The translations under genes were made by a program, and so were the position numbers. Below are positions 51,201 through 64,000 of a DNA stretch of 64,000 bases, in pieces. The notes under the pieces were generated by a model. That model was not told where the DNA came from, searched no databases, and saw only the letters and a program-made list of their open reading frames with translations. Source of the stretch: Dirofilaria immitis. Lineage: Eukaryota; Nematoda; Chromadorea; Rhabditida; Onchocercidae. Position 1 is the first letter of the stretch; each line of letters starts with the position of its first letter. Location: the NCBI GenBank assembly GCA_024305405.1, contig JAKNDB010000107.1:5130501-5194500 (forward strand), written 5' to 3'.

Positions 51201-52906
51201 GGGCGAATAGTATCCGTTTTCCACATTATAATGTCGTAAATTAAAACTAGAATGATATTTTTAATTTTTGCAAATTTCAAATATCCGCAAATGGATCATT
51301 TGTAGCTTATTCTACGACAAATACTCTTTCATATGATAATTGGTACATAATCTCGATATATTCCTTTCATTCCATTTTTAGAACAAATCCTACCCCATTT
51401 TATTCTTAAAATAACAAGTAATTCTAAACAATTGTTAATGCTTATTTCAAATTGATATGAATTGATACATCAAATATTATGGGTAATTTTCATTTTATTT
51501 CAACAAATTTTACGTTCAAGAGCTGTAGTTCTCTCTTTTTGATAAAGAAAAAATATTTGAAAAACAGTAAAATTTTATTTGTAGATTACTGTATTTCAAA
51601 ACTCTTAAATATTAAAATATCTTTTGAATATCTTTAGTATTTTGTAGATGCTAAAAATAAAATAAAAAGTAAGAAAGTATAATATAAAAATTCATTCATC
51701 TTAAATAGCACACTGTAATATGGTCCTAATCAGATTGTATTATGAATTCATAAATGATATACAAATAATTTCATTATCGGTTTGATAATGTCTATTAATC
51801 GATTATCAAACTGCTCAATATTGGAATGTTTACATAAATAGGATTAGTAGATAATATGTGTATGTATATGTATGTCGATATTGATGAAATAGGCGGTATA
51901 TATTTGAAGTGTTTTATACAATCTTTGGTATAAAGAAAATGAATATTTACTGTCCATTTTATTCCTGTCGATGTAAGTGGGTTTCATTGATATATACCTT
52001 TGTATCTTTGTGATATCATTTTATTGATGACCAATCCATTCAAGCTATGTAGACTTAAGAAAGTTCTATTCATTTTTTTTTAATAATGACGAATCGATAT
52101 GATCAGTTAAGATGAGTCAATTTTGATTTTTATTTGAATAATCTGAAATCAATTTTTGAAATTTAAATAAAACTAATTGCAAAGTTAAAAAATAAATTAA
52201 TCGGAAATTCATTTTTTTGTATTTCATTTAAAAAAATTTAATTCTCTGTTTTTGCTTTTGTCTCCTTCCTTCTGAATATTAGTATTTCAACTAAAATTTA
52301 ATTTTCTGTTCTATTTTTTTCTCCGAAAATATTAATTACTTTTGCAGCTTTGATTAATACTTCAACTTGTTTCATTATAATGATATTAATACGATTGATT
52401 ACCGATGACAGTGATATCCTTTTTATTTGTCTCTCTCTCTTCCCTTCTGTGTACTAGTTATGTTTACAAGTTTTTAATTACAATTTCAACTTATTCCAGT
52501 GTAAATGGAATAGTTTTTATTATTACATGATAATGTTTCCTTTCATCTTTCTAATCGAGAATAAAATGGTCTAAGATTTTTAGAATAGTTATTGCAATAA
52601 TATCAAAATTAATTGGTATTTTGGTGCGATATTAAAAGTAATAAATTTATTGAAGCTATTTTATTGCTTTGTATTAAAATCATAAAAATAATCATAAAGG
52701 TTATGAAATAATATATATATTCTTCAAACTTTTTATAATCAAAACATTTCAACTTTAAAGTTAATTTCATTTTGAAATATTAACGAAAAAACTTCCTCGT
52801 TATTATTTGTACTATAAAATCAATAAAAAATAATTTTTGAAAATGCGGAAATCAGCGACATTTGATTTGAAATTCGTAAATTTAATTTATGCTTTAAAAT
52901 CTTACT

Positions 52907-52975
52907 TTTCTAAAATCGTTTTATTTGCTTCTTTCGTTTTCTAAAATCGTTTTATTTGCTTCTTTCGTTTTCGTT
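52907..52975. repeat. Tandem duplication, ~34-base unit
   Basis: Two identical copies of a unit beginning TTCTAAAATCGTTTTATTTG and ending CTTCTTTCGTTT. Exact identity suggests a recent event. Confidence 0.85.
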
Positions 52976-53734
52976 CTCAATTTATTATCATTAAATATTA
53001 ACATTTTTTTCTTTGTCAATTAAATATCAACTTTACCTTTTTAATAAAAAATTATTGCATGCTTTATTCTCTTTGGCAATAAATGAACATTTTGACCTTC
53101 GGAAAATTTCAGTTCAATTATCATTGATCATTTCGCTCTTTGATTTCTTCTAATTTATTCCACTCTCTTTTTATTTTATCTTTAATATTTCAATGTGAAA
53201 TTACTTCTCTTTTGAATTTTGTATTTTCTTTTTTCCAAAATTTTGTAATCTTCAAACTATTCATTCCCTTTAGCTTCTCTTTTTCTAAACTTTACATTTT
53301 CATGGCTTTTCTATTTATTTAATAATTTGATTTTTAGATATTATTTCAAGTTTCCTATGTTTTCTTGAAAAAGTACGTACATCTCAAAGGCTTATGAATC
53401 ATTTGGTAAATCTATTTTAAAGTATCAAATTAACTAACTTTTCGTTGCTCAATCATACATTCCTCTTTACAACACGACCCTTTCCACTCCTTTCATTTTT
53501 CTATTCTTTTTTCATTGCATGTGATTGAGAAAACATTTATTTGAAAAAGTGAAAATGAAATAATTTTTGATTTATATATTTTTTAAAAAATTAAATAATT
53601 CTTTTTTCAGAATGATATGGTCATTATAATTGCATTGATCTATCTATATATTAAACTATAAAATAAATATACTATTACTACTACTACTATACTAATAATA
53701 ATAACAATAGTAATTTGATTAATTATACTTATAA

Positions 53735-53742
53735 TAATAATT

Positions 53743-53792
<50 letters not shown>
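53735..53792. repeat. (AAT)n trinucleotide repeat
   Basis: About 55 bases of AAT/ATA repeat; the leucine-rich minus-strand frame through it is not a gene. Confidence 0.95.
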
Positions 53793-53793
<1 letters not shown>

Positions 53794-55479
53794 GCAAATT
53801 GATCAATAATGATAATGATAACAAACTCAACAACATCATTGAATCTAACAGATTTTGATAATCATACACGATGATAATAAATAAAAACAACCGAAGATTA
53901 TTTTTGACTTGACCTTTCTCCTTCTTTTTTCTTATTCTTCTCGTCATATTATTGTTTTCCTTAAATTGCACATAGTTTCTACTATCAACATTTGTCTGTA
54001 ATTATTTTAATATAAATTAATTTTATCTTTTCTTTTTCTCTCCCTTGGACTTTCCATTATTGGATCTTTTACCTTTTTTCTTATGTATATTTTCTGCTTC
54101 GAACAAATTAATTTGATTAAAATTTCATTTTATCATAAAATGTTTACTTATTCTCTGTTTTTATGTTATATATTTATTGATCTTATCTCTTTTATTGTTA
54201 CATATTAATGACTGGAATAATTAATTAAATTCTGTTTGAGATATATTTAGATGAGTAAAAATTAAATTGAATGTGATTTAATTGAAATTATAACGATCAA
54301 TTTCAGTTTTTAACGAAACGCAAAAGTGATGGATTGTTTGAAATGAAAGGAATTATCTTTTTAATATGAAAATTTTTGATTCAAAAGATAATGAATTGAA
54401 TCGATTTAAGTTTCAAATTTTCCCATCTTAAACATCTGGTCAATTCTAGTAATCATTATATATATATTAATCATCTCACACAGATAAATGCGATTTTATA
54501 GGCTTTTTTAATATTTATTTCTATAAAGATAATGTGCAGATGCGCAAATGTCCAGATGTCCAAATTAATTCATCTCTAACATCCATTGCTTATCTGACTT
54601 CTAGTGATCGGCGATTTGACAATACGATTGAATGATTGGATACAATCAGCAGTGATCAATCATTTACTGCTCGAAAAAACCCATTTTTTTTTATTTCAAT
54701 AAATAACTTTACTTTGCATCTTTAAAGAAGATTATTTCGTTGCACTATTTGTAGTTTTGAAAGATAATGAAGAGATAAATTATAGTAATATTGTAAGTAC
54801 TGTTTTCTTCATCTCTTTCCCTCATTTAATTTGAAAATTAGGAAAATGATAGACCGATAAATGATAAATTATGATCAAATAATCATTAAATAATAATTGT
54901 AACTGCAAATCGTTAACCTGAAATAGCTAATCTTATATTTATGTTGCAAATTTGACAATAATCTAATAGTGAATTGCGAATAATATTTATGCTCAACAAG
55001 ACGTATTCTACCTAATCATCATGATGTATGAATGATTCAAATAATTGACTAGAATATGCAATCTTAAGCCTAATACTCTTCTTGGTTCGCTATAATAAAG
55101 TTATTCGATAAGTTATTTTTCAATTGTTCTATGTTTATTATTCATAAAAAATATTTGATACTTTACAAGGACGACTACTATCAAAATAATAATGCAGATT
55201 TTCCAATACATGAGATTTTGTTCACAACAAATATAATTATTATCAAAAATTAAATTTCAAGATGTATTTTTATCAATTATGGAAATTATCAAGAAGTTCT
55301 GATATCCTATCTATTCTGTAATTTTTCGTATTTTTGAATTTTCGCTTTTCTCTTTTTTTTTAAATTAATTGGCGATAAAAATTTAAATTTATTATATCGA
55401 CAACGACTTCTAGGTCACTAGGATTTTCTGTGTTCTTCATCTCCCTCTAATTTATTACACAAATTACTGATAGCAATAA

Positions 55480-55503
55480 CAAGCAACAACAACAACAACA
55501 ACA
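55480..55503. repeat. (AAC)n trinucleotide repeat
   Basis: AACAACAACAACAACAACA follows a short AAC-like leader. Confidence 0.85.
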
Positions 55504-56106
55504 GCCAATTACTTCTCGAATTTTAAATTTAAAATCCCTCATTCATGACTACCGCAAGAGTAGGGCAGGGTCAACGTTCTATCTTCGTATTGCTTTCATT
55601 CGATGTTCTGACGAATATCATTGTTATCATATATATATATATATATTTAGATCATATTGATTTCTGATAATAAATATCATTTCTGATAATGGATTCATTT
55701 TCTTTATAAATCACGCATGTACTATTCTTTTTTACACAAGGATACCTATCTATGTATTTCATTAAATATTAAAATTTTGTAGAAATTTTTGTAAAAATTT
55801 TACTGCAATTTCTTAATAATTTGTTTTATCCGTCTTTACACGTTTTACATGCGTACAAATATATACCTAGAAATTAATAAACAAAAAATTTTTTTTTGAG
55901 CATATCTGCAATGATTTATATGGAAATGAATATCAGAAATGGATTATTCGAATTAACAATATTTCTCATCAAATAGGAATCTTTTATCATTGAAGAAGTT
56001 ACTTTTTAGTAATAATTATATTTAATGATTCATCAATACTCACTTGAATATATTACAAATCTATTTTATTGATAGGTAAATTATTCTTGCATGAATGAAG
56101 GAAAAC

Positions 56107-56260
56107 ATGCTGGAGATCAAATTGTAGGCTTATGTCACATGCATGAAAACACGTTGAAGGCCACATCTTAGCCTTCTGTCACGTGATTGGACACACGTTG
56201 AAGGCCATATTGTAACCATCTGTGATATGAATAGAGATATTGAAGAGCATATTACATTGA
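56107..56260. repeat. Diverged minisatellite, ~44-base unit
   Basis: At least three imperfect copies. The clearest start at 56153 and 56197 with GTTGAAGGCCA, each followed by a CTTCTGTCACGTGAT or CATCTGTGATATGAA block. A more diverged copy precedes them (GGCTTATGTCACATGCATGA) and a partial one follows (TTGAAGAGCATATTA). Confidence 0.65.
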
Positions 56261-57557
56261 AGAGTCTTCTATGATTTCATACTATTTCTTCTAGCTGTTA
56301 CTAATATTATATAATAAATAGTGTTGTACATTTTTAAATCAATGGCAGAAAATTTTGAGAGTTTGAAGCTCCCAAGAGATTATTGAAAGCTATTTAATTG
56401 ATTCTTATCAATATTTTATGTCACATTTCAATGAATAGAATGGTTTGATTTCTAAATTTTCGGGAATCAATATACTTGTCGGGTGATTTTTAGATTTAAA
56501 TCTCAATTTTATTTATACATCTATCGTTACATCTAAAAGTTTGATTCGTAATTTTTCAATTCTGATTTTTCAATCTGAAATTTTGAATGCATTCTTGGCA
56601 TCTAAATTTGTAATAAATACATTGTTGGTTACGATATTTTCTATTAGAAGTATTATCTACAATTCTCATTTGTTAATTTAAATATTGTTATTTTAGATAG
56701 TTTCAAAGTTTTAACTATCATTTGAAGCTGAAAAAAGCGAATAATCACTATCGCTTTGAATCAATTTGGAAAATTGAATTTTAAATATAAAAGTGGAAAT
56801 CATTCTCGCTTTTTTTTCATTAATATATTCTTGTTCAAAAGATCTAATTTATTTTAAATTCTAGCAACTATAAGGTCATTCATGTTCCGCTTAATTATTG
56901 TTTAATTATCAGCCATTAAAAAGAAAGCAAATTAGAAGAATATTTAAGAGGAAGAAATTTAAGCAAAGGAATTTGATAATTCTGATTAGATATTTTTAAG
57001 GCTTAGCACTTTAGATCTATTGGCAAATTTATTTTTGGCTTTTTCGGAGAGGCCTATTGGCTTTTTATTATCGTTTAAATAACATTTTGAGAATTCAAAA
57101 TTATAGAAATCACTGTATATATTTACAAATCATTATGTATATTTATATTTTTGTACTACATTTTATTGTCAGACAGTATTGACTGGTTTATTCTCCGGTT
57201 CATTAAGCACCATTAAAAACCGGTACTTGCCCGTATTTCTTCTTTGAAAAAATTTCTAAAATTTTTTGGTTTGTCATTTATCTGTCGAGGATTTGTAACG
57301 AGATAATATTCAGTCATTTCTACTCTTTACTATTTTTACTTTTCATTTTTTTTGCCTTTTTAATCTCACTTGATAAAACTATATTTATCATATATCTTTC
57401 TTTAAAAAAAGTGAAGAGAAATTTGAAAACGAAATAAACTTTTTTATTTTCATCTCATTCTTGCAATTTTCTACTTTTCATGTTGGATTAAAATTTCCCA
57501 AACATAAATTTCTTTTTTTCTCTCTTACTTTCATTTTTTCACCAAAATTTATTTTTG

Positions 57558-57602
57558 TTTAATTTTCTCTCTTTTTCCAATGAAAAAAGAGAGAAAATTA
57601 AA
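57558..57602. repeat. Perfect inverted repeat, 19-bp arms
   Basis: TTTAATTTTCTCTCTTTTT at 57558-57576 and its exact reverse complement at 57584-57602 flank a 7-base loop. Confidence 0.9.
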
Positions 57603-60094
57603 TGCATCAATTGAAATCTGTGATTTTGCTAAACTATGGGAAAATCAATTGACAATAAAATGAATGACAAACATTTTGGGAAATAAATCAAAAAATTTGC
57701 TAATTTCTTGAATGTACTTCCTTCTTTTCCTCTTTTTCATCAAATTAGTAATTAATTTGTCCTTCAAAAATTTTTTCAATTTTTTTCCTATTTTATTTAG
57801 AACAATTATTGATTGCAAATTTCTGCTTGCTTAATTTAGCTATTTGATAATAGATTTCATAGTTTATTAAATTTTACAAAATCCAGTAAAAGATTTTAAA
57901 TTTTGTACCAACAAAACAATTAACAAAAAAGGCTAACGTTTAAACAACTATTACAAAGGTTAAACTTAGCAATAGCACATTAAATGTCATTCCTCCCGTT
58001 TCAACGATTAATTTAATTAAAAAATGTCAAAATTATCGATGAGATGTTATCGGAGAAGATTTGGATATGGAGCTTTTCGAATAGATTTTCATGCTGATAA
58101 AAATTTCAACTAAATAATAAAAAAGAAGGGGAAGAGAGCCGATGACAGATTTTGTTCTCTAAGAACATTTCAAAATTTGTCCTCAAGGCCATATTTATTT
58201 TCATCTTTTGGCAATCGAATCATCTATTTTTATGTTACCTTTTTCCTATGTTATCATACTTTGTCCGAATATTTTTACTTTATTTTTTGTTTTTTTCCTT
58301 TCTTTTTTGTTACTATAATCGTTTCACAATTTCTCATCGGCTTTTTTCCTAATATTGTTGTGTTGAAAAGTGTCCTTATTATTAATTCAAATTCGAATTT
58401 AAGAATCAATTTCAGTGATTGGTTTTATGAAATGATACTGGCGTTCATTAGATATCATCGATAATGTGAGTTAATTTATTTTAACTGAAAATGATAAATA
58501 ATGTTTCTTCTTGGACGATATAATAATATATATCGTAGAATTCTAACAATATATGCTGTACAACTTTTTTTTTCTCATACTTCTCTTTCTCTGATTAATT
58601 ATTACATTGATCAATTTGAAACACATTTTAAAAATTTTGTGAATAATTTGAAACACTGACAGAAATTTTTGTGAAATTTTTTTGTTTTCACTTTTGACGT
58701 CATTTTAAATTATTTTTTTCATTTAAAAATTGATTTTTTTGATTCAATCATTTCTTACCATAGATATATTTTCATTATGAGAATAGGTAAGAAATATTTT
58801 CATTATGAGAATAGGTGATATGGTAGAAAAAGAAAATAAAATTGATTTTTCGTATGATTGTCCAAAGGAAATTTTCGAATTACATTTTTAAAGCTCTTTT
58901 TTTAATTCTAAAATATTAAGCAAAATTTGAAAAGATTGTCTTTTTATAATTTTGAATGTGATGACTACATGAAATGTACATAAAGGGAAAGATACATTGT
59001 TTTTGCATAACGCCAGCACTATTCGAATTTTTTCAAGTGTCTACAGCCTGCCGATTGAAGAAAACAAAACGAAAATGAATGATTCAGTCATTGTTGGAGA
59101 TTGTACGTTTGAATTTCCGTTCATCTGTACTTGGCATTCTGGTTCTGTTCTGGATTTTTTTCGCTTTCCGGAATTGATGTTCATTTATTTGATTTTTATA
59201 AATAGGCATATTATGAAGCTATGCAATTGCTGCATAATATTCAACAGTTATTAATTTGAATTCGAAGATGGAAATTATTCCAAGATTTTCAAGTAACATC
59301 CTGGATTTACTTCCCTTTACGAGATTTGTCTCTATCATTGGCTATAATAATGTGGTATTTGAGTGTAATAAGGAAAAAAAACTTTCTAAAAAATGGTTCG
59401 CCAAATCTTCAAATGCTGAATATATATATTAGCTCGGAGTATGTTATTCGAAATATGTCTAATAAGTGGCAGTGGTTTTTGTGGTTCGTTTGCTTATTAA
59501 TTGATCTTTTAGAATATCATATTCATTTAACAACGATTTATTTGATAAAGTGTGAGAAATATCAGTGATTGAAAATTGTTCTAATTATAATTTTTTTGTA
59601 CATTCATTGAATTAATTGTAACTTTTATCAAATTTGAAATTTTTATTATCTTCTTATAACTGTGGTTTTATTTTATTATTAATTCTTGAAATTATTAGAA
59701 AAATTGTCGATCCTTTAGGATATTATTTTATTCATTTAAAATAGCTACTCAGTTGTTTACACTTAGTGCATAATTACTTTATATCTATCTCTCGCCAGTG
59801 GTAATTCTCATTCTGGCCTGTAAGTCTGTTATTCCCTCATTTATTATATTGAAATTTATTTATTGGTTGATATTTTCTTTTCATTGGTTGCTAAAACCTT
59901 TTTGACGCTTTTTGTTTGTAAATATTTGTTTTATTTTAAAGTGAAATTCATTTCAGGTGTGGAGAAAAGAAGCAACTTGTATTTATTACACTTATTAAAA
60001 GATACGTTAAGGAGCTTAATTCTTTGATTAGTGTTGCTTGAATCCAGTCAGAAAATAATAGTTGTAATAGTACTGCGAAAAGATATCGTTAACG

Positions 60095-63000
60095 ATGAGC
60101 GACGATGTTTTCGTTGTTGTCAAATACGATTACAATGCACAAGAAGAAGGCGAACTTACCATTAAAAGAGCGAAAGGCTCAAATTAATCGATGATACCAA
60201 AAATTGGTGGAAAGTAAGTTATTATTATTATTATTGCTACTGATCTGCCTTGAGATTTTAAGCATAATTTTGTGAAAATTTTTAATTGTAAAAATTTTGA
60301 ACACTGAGCAAATTTACCGCATCAAAACCAGTTTTTCTTCTTACTTATTCCAAATGAATTATAAAAATTAGTCCGAATGAGTAAGAGAAGAAAAAGCAGT
60401 CTAATGTGGTAAGTTTGTTCATCTTTATGAAAATTCGTATTCATTTGCATATACTTAATTTTGGAAACTTTGTGCTCCTCAAGGAAATTAATGTATTTGA
60501 TATTAGTGTTTCACTGGCAATAATCGATATAATTCCGAAAAAGATAGTCAGTCGTTAATAATAGTTCCTGTGTTCTTTTCTTAAATATAATAAATGAGAA
60601 AAAAATGCTTTTTATAGTTTAATAAATGAGAAGAAAAATATTTTTTCTAGTCGGTTAGAGGTCTTAATCTTGGAAGAAGCTTTTCTTTCATTCATTTCTA
60701 TTAATTTGTTTTGCAGTTGACTATTGTTTTTATTTTCATTCAACTACTATTTCACACAGTACACTTTTTAAAATAAATCATTTATGATTAATAATCTTCT
60801 TTAATATCTGTAAAATACTTTAAAAATAAAACGCACAAAATAATATTGATAAATTGCAACTGATGTTTTGTTTTGTTTACTCTGCGCTACGCTTAATTTT
60901 TAGTATTCAACTGATATTTTCAAATGAGGACGTCGAAATCTTTCTTTTCTTTTTAACCATTTTATCATTTTTGATTTCAGTTCTTGCAAATTTTATAAAT
61001 TGTTAGTATTCATTTCTTTCATTTTTTAAATTAAGAATTTCAGTACTGGTGATTTAATAAATCTTAAGTGTTAATTGATTACTTGATATTCAGGCTTTTG
61101 GTAAATATATAATTTTTATAGTCACATTAATTTTTATGTAATTTATAGTCATTATTTTTATATAATTTACAGTTCTTATTAATTCGTCAATCGATTTTGT
61201 TAATCGTAACACTTCTATTTATCATCTAAAATTATATTTAAAATAATATCGTTTTGAATTCATAGCGGCTATTTTGTTATATAAAAAAAAAAAGAAAAAC
61301 TATTTTAATTAACAAACTAAACGGTGTTTCCTCTATACCAACTTTTCAACATTTTGCATCGGATAATTTCAGAATAATTTTATAAAGGAATAATTGTGGA
61401 ACGTTGTATAAATATAATATTTGCAGGTAGTGAATGAAGAAGGTATCGTTGGTTTCGTTCCATCGAATTATGTTCGCAAAGAATCTTTTGTTGAAAAAGC
61501 AAAAGGAACAATTAAGGGATTTGGTAAGACGAAATCGAAAAGCAAAACAACTGATTTCAACCAAGTAGTTATCCTTAATAAATATATGCTGGAATTTGAA
61601 AAGTGCAAAGTGTTTCATTAGTTTCACGCATTTTTATTTTAACATGTTTCGCCATTCTCACATTTTTTCTGTCATTTTTCTTTTTAAAGAATAAAGCTCA
61701 AAATTTCATTTTATTTATAAATTTCTTATAGTATACTGCATTTTAAGGCATTGCAAAATTTCTTATTTTACATTGACTGTGCATCCAACGATGCATCTAT
61801 CTCTAAAATGGTACAATCTTCATAATAAATAGATTAACAACTGTTCAAATTTCATTATAGGCTTCATCCTCAGAACTTATCATTAGTCGTCCAGCATTAG
61901 CAGCTGTTTCTGGAAATGGTAGTTTCGAAAATGGTTTCAGCAGATCAGTTAAGGTATTAATTACTTTTCTTGTTTGAAATTGTTTTGACCACAAATTTCT
62001 TGTTACCTTTTTGTTTTAATATTTCATGGATTATCGAAATTGCGTTGCAAGTTAATAGGAAGTTTTGAAACTGGGTTGCAATAAGATGGAAATTTTGTGC
62101 ATTTTGGGAAGAAATTCGTTTATGTTATTGGATTTTTTCAGTACAAGTTTTTTAGGATACTGCAGAAAAAGGAAAAGAGAACTTTTATGTTTTTCTTCAT
62201 TTATATGCATTTATTATCTACCAAACAGATGAATTTTTATATAGGTTGCTGGAGTGATATCACAGGCTGTTGCAAAATATTCTTATGAACCGCAGCGAGA
62301 AGATGAACTGAGGTTATGTAAGGGTGATATTGTTACTGTACTTGAAAAAAGCTCGGATGGTTGGTGGAAAGGAAAGGTAATAATCGGTATTTAATTCCAT
62401 TATAAATGAGTTGTAACCAAATCTTCGAACTTTCAAAATCAGTTTTTGAAGTTTCTTTACTGAAGAATTGAAGCAATTATTATGCCGTTTTTTAATCCAC
62501 TTTTGTTACATAATTATGCTGTTCATTTTGTATATCATCCTTTACGAAACGACATAATATTTTTTAAAAATTATTTTTTTTGTTATGTTTAAATAGATAT
62601 AATATAAAAGGCAGAGCGCTGTTTTGTTTTTCATTACATATAGTATATTTTTAAAGGGTGGAAAAGCACTTTCTGACCGATCATAGTGTTTTGGAATATT
62701 CCATATCAAAAGACATTGAACAGAAGAGAAGACAATAGCGAGAAAAAGAATTTCGTATGTATGTGATTAAATGTTCTTCCAGGAATTAGAAGAGATGTTT
62801 CATTTCAGTGCCGGGAACAAATGGGCTGGTTTCCTTCGAATTATATTGATGAATCTCCTCCAAATACTTTTTCGACTCCAAAAGTAATGTCGAGATAGGA
62901 AATGGTTTCAACAAAGTTTGAATTTCTATTATTTCTCCTCTTCTTATAAAATAAATTCGATTTAATGATTTGTAGCTTTCCAATACCATTAAATACTGAG

Positions 63001-64000
63001 GTATTTTAAATGATGAAAAGTTCTTTTGTAGCCGAACAATGGACTCATCATGTTGCCTTTGCAAAGGGTCCTTGAAGTAGTCGTTGCATTATACTCGTTT
63101 GAAGCTCAAAATTCAGAAGAATTATCATTCTATAAAGGTAAGCATCAGGATATATCTATTATTAGTAATTTAAATTAAAATAAATTTAATATTATTTATT
63201 TTGACAAGTTCATTGCTTGATTTTTTTCATTTTAATATTGGAAAGGGAAACAAGAAGGATGCAAATAAATGCTTGTTGATATTTGCATAATTAGAGGCCG
63301 AATTTTGGTAAGAATGGTGATATTTTAAAATGCTAATGAATCTAATCGATAATCTTTTCATTTACAAAACTAAATCTTTAATTTATCTGAAAATATTTGG
63401 CCCCTGTTATGTTTTTGCTTTTAATATTAAATTGAAAAATATTGGCATTCGTTTGTAATTAACAATACTAATGCCCTTTTATAAATAACAATGCACTTTG
63501 CCATCATATTTGGCAAATAATTGAAAATTCAAAATTTATGATAATATTTTCAGGCGAACGTTTGGAAATCATTGATCATCCAGCTCATGATCCAGAATGG
63601 TGGAAAGCTCGAAACGAAAAAGGTTGCACGGGGCTCGTGCCAACAAATTATATAGAGGTAAAAAGAAATTTTAATTTTTTAAAGTCATTTCGTCATGTTA
63701 TTTAGTAATTAGTTATTGTGACACTTGAATATTTTTTAGGTAGTGGATTCGAATCCTAATCCAAGTACCGATCACTTTGTTTCATCTACATCAGAACGGC
63801 GACTAAGAGCTTCATCTAGTAACAATGCAATTTCTTCAGCAATAAGAAATGGCAGGTTAGTCTCAAAGTAAAAGGAAGGATATGGAAAAAGATGTTGGAC
63901 TGTTTTGAAAAATGCACCTGGAACTTATGCCTCAAAAATAACTCCAATTATAAATTAGAGAAAGTGAAAAAAAAATTAAATTGCATGGTTTTCGTGGCTT
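60095..64000 (+). CDS. nck-1: NCK adaptor (SH3-SH3-SH3, SH2 end beyond window)
   Basis: NCK couples phosphotyrosine receptors to actin regulators such as WASP and PAK through three SH3 domains and one SH2 domain. Eight exons are visible: 60095-60213, 61427-61564, 61861-61953, 62245-62376, 62809-62883, 63032-63137, 63554-63657 and 63740-63855, all in phase; an SH2-coding end should lie to the right. SH3-1 has [18 protein letters not shown] and [10 protein letters not shown]3-2 has [22 protein letters not shown] and [10 protein letters not shown]3-3 has [30 protein letters not shown] and GLVPTNYIE. In exon 1 the frame breaks after TIKR (about 60170): one extra G would restore ERLKLIDD and the following WW. 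The first intron (1.2 kb) is long for this window. Upstream lies about 16 kb without genes. Confidence 0.95.

Larger units (their letters stand above)
44396..60094. other. Gene-poor region of about 16 kb
   Basis: I find no supportable exon here. Open frames of 60-135 codons are all low-complexity or lack splice context and family resemblance. The region is very AT-rich and holds many simple repeats (listed separately), a perfect 19-bp hairpin at 57558-57602, a diverged ~44-base minisatellite at about 56107-56260, and short tandem duplications at 48205-48252, 52907-52975 and 58760-58815. It may contain distal NCK regulatory sequence or a long 5' UTR intron; TTCATTTCAG near 59956 is a candidate last 5' acceptor. 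Confidence 0.55.

Noticed and set aside
53729..53971. Leucine-run frame on the minus strand
   Set aside because: Translation of the AAT trinucleotide repeat.

Overview
This is eukaryotic DNA from a nematode, very probably a filarial (Onchocercidae) worm. The window is AT-rich, its genes are split by short GT-AG introns with T-rich 3' splice sites, and several start codons lie a few bases after a TTTTAG/TTTCAG acceptor, as expected with spliced-leader trans-splicing. A degenerate block of bacterial (Wolbachia-like) genes sits between two worm genes. Species cannot be named from the sequence alone.

Layout. Left half, gene-dense: a HERC4-type RCC1+HECT ubiquitin ligase on + (3261-10181). Four minus-strand genes follow: TAF1B, the Pol I TFIIB-like factor (20167-11801); SGF29, the SAGA double-Tudor reader (22774-20957); MZT1, the gamma-tubulin complex adaptor (23317-22783); and TSEN54, a tRNA-splicing endonuclease subunit (25527-24589). 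MZT1 and SGF29 are 8 bp apart and look like an operon. Then come an Arg-rich orphan (+), a two-PDZ protein (+) and a small Ser-rich orphan (-). From 32 to 38 kb there is microsatellite-rich DNA with no gene. A four-exon profilin (+) is followed by the bacterial insert at 41.3-42.1 kb, which holds two broken gene pieces (cystathionine beta-lyase/MetC-like and CCA-adding enzyme/poly(A) polymerase-like) meeting at an 18-bp inverted repeat. Elongin C (-) follows. A gene-poor stretch of about 16 kb then leads to the adaptor NCK (+), whose SH2 end lies beyond the window.

The worm genes are housekeeping factors: ubiquitin ligation (HERC4, Elongin C), transcription (TAF1B, SGF29), tRNA splicing, microtubule nucleation, actin and signalling (profilin, NCK). 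They do not form one pathway.

A recurring oddity is that most multi-exon genes carry single-base length errors, mainly one A or T too few in a homopolymer. Each shifts the frame, yet exon lengths come back into phase if one base is added or removed. I read these as assembly or sequencing errors rather than real gene death. The bacterial pieces differ: they also carry a Trp-to-stop substitution and truncations, so they are true pseudogenes. Exon boundaries below are read by eye from splice sites, phase and protein similarity.
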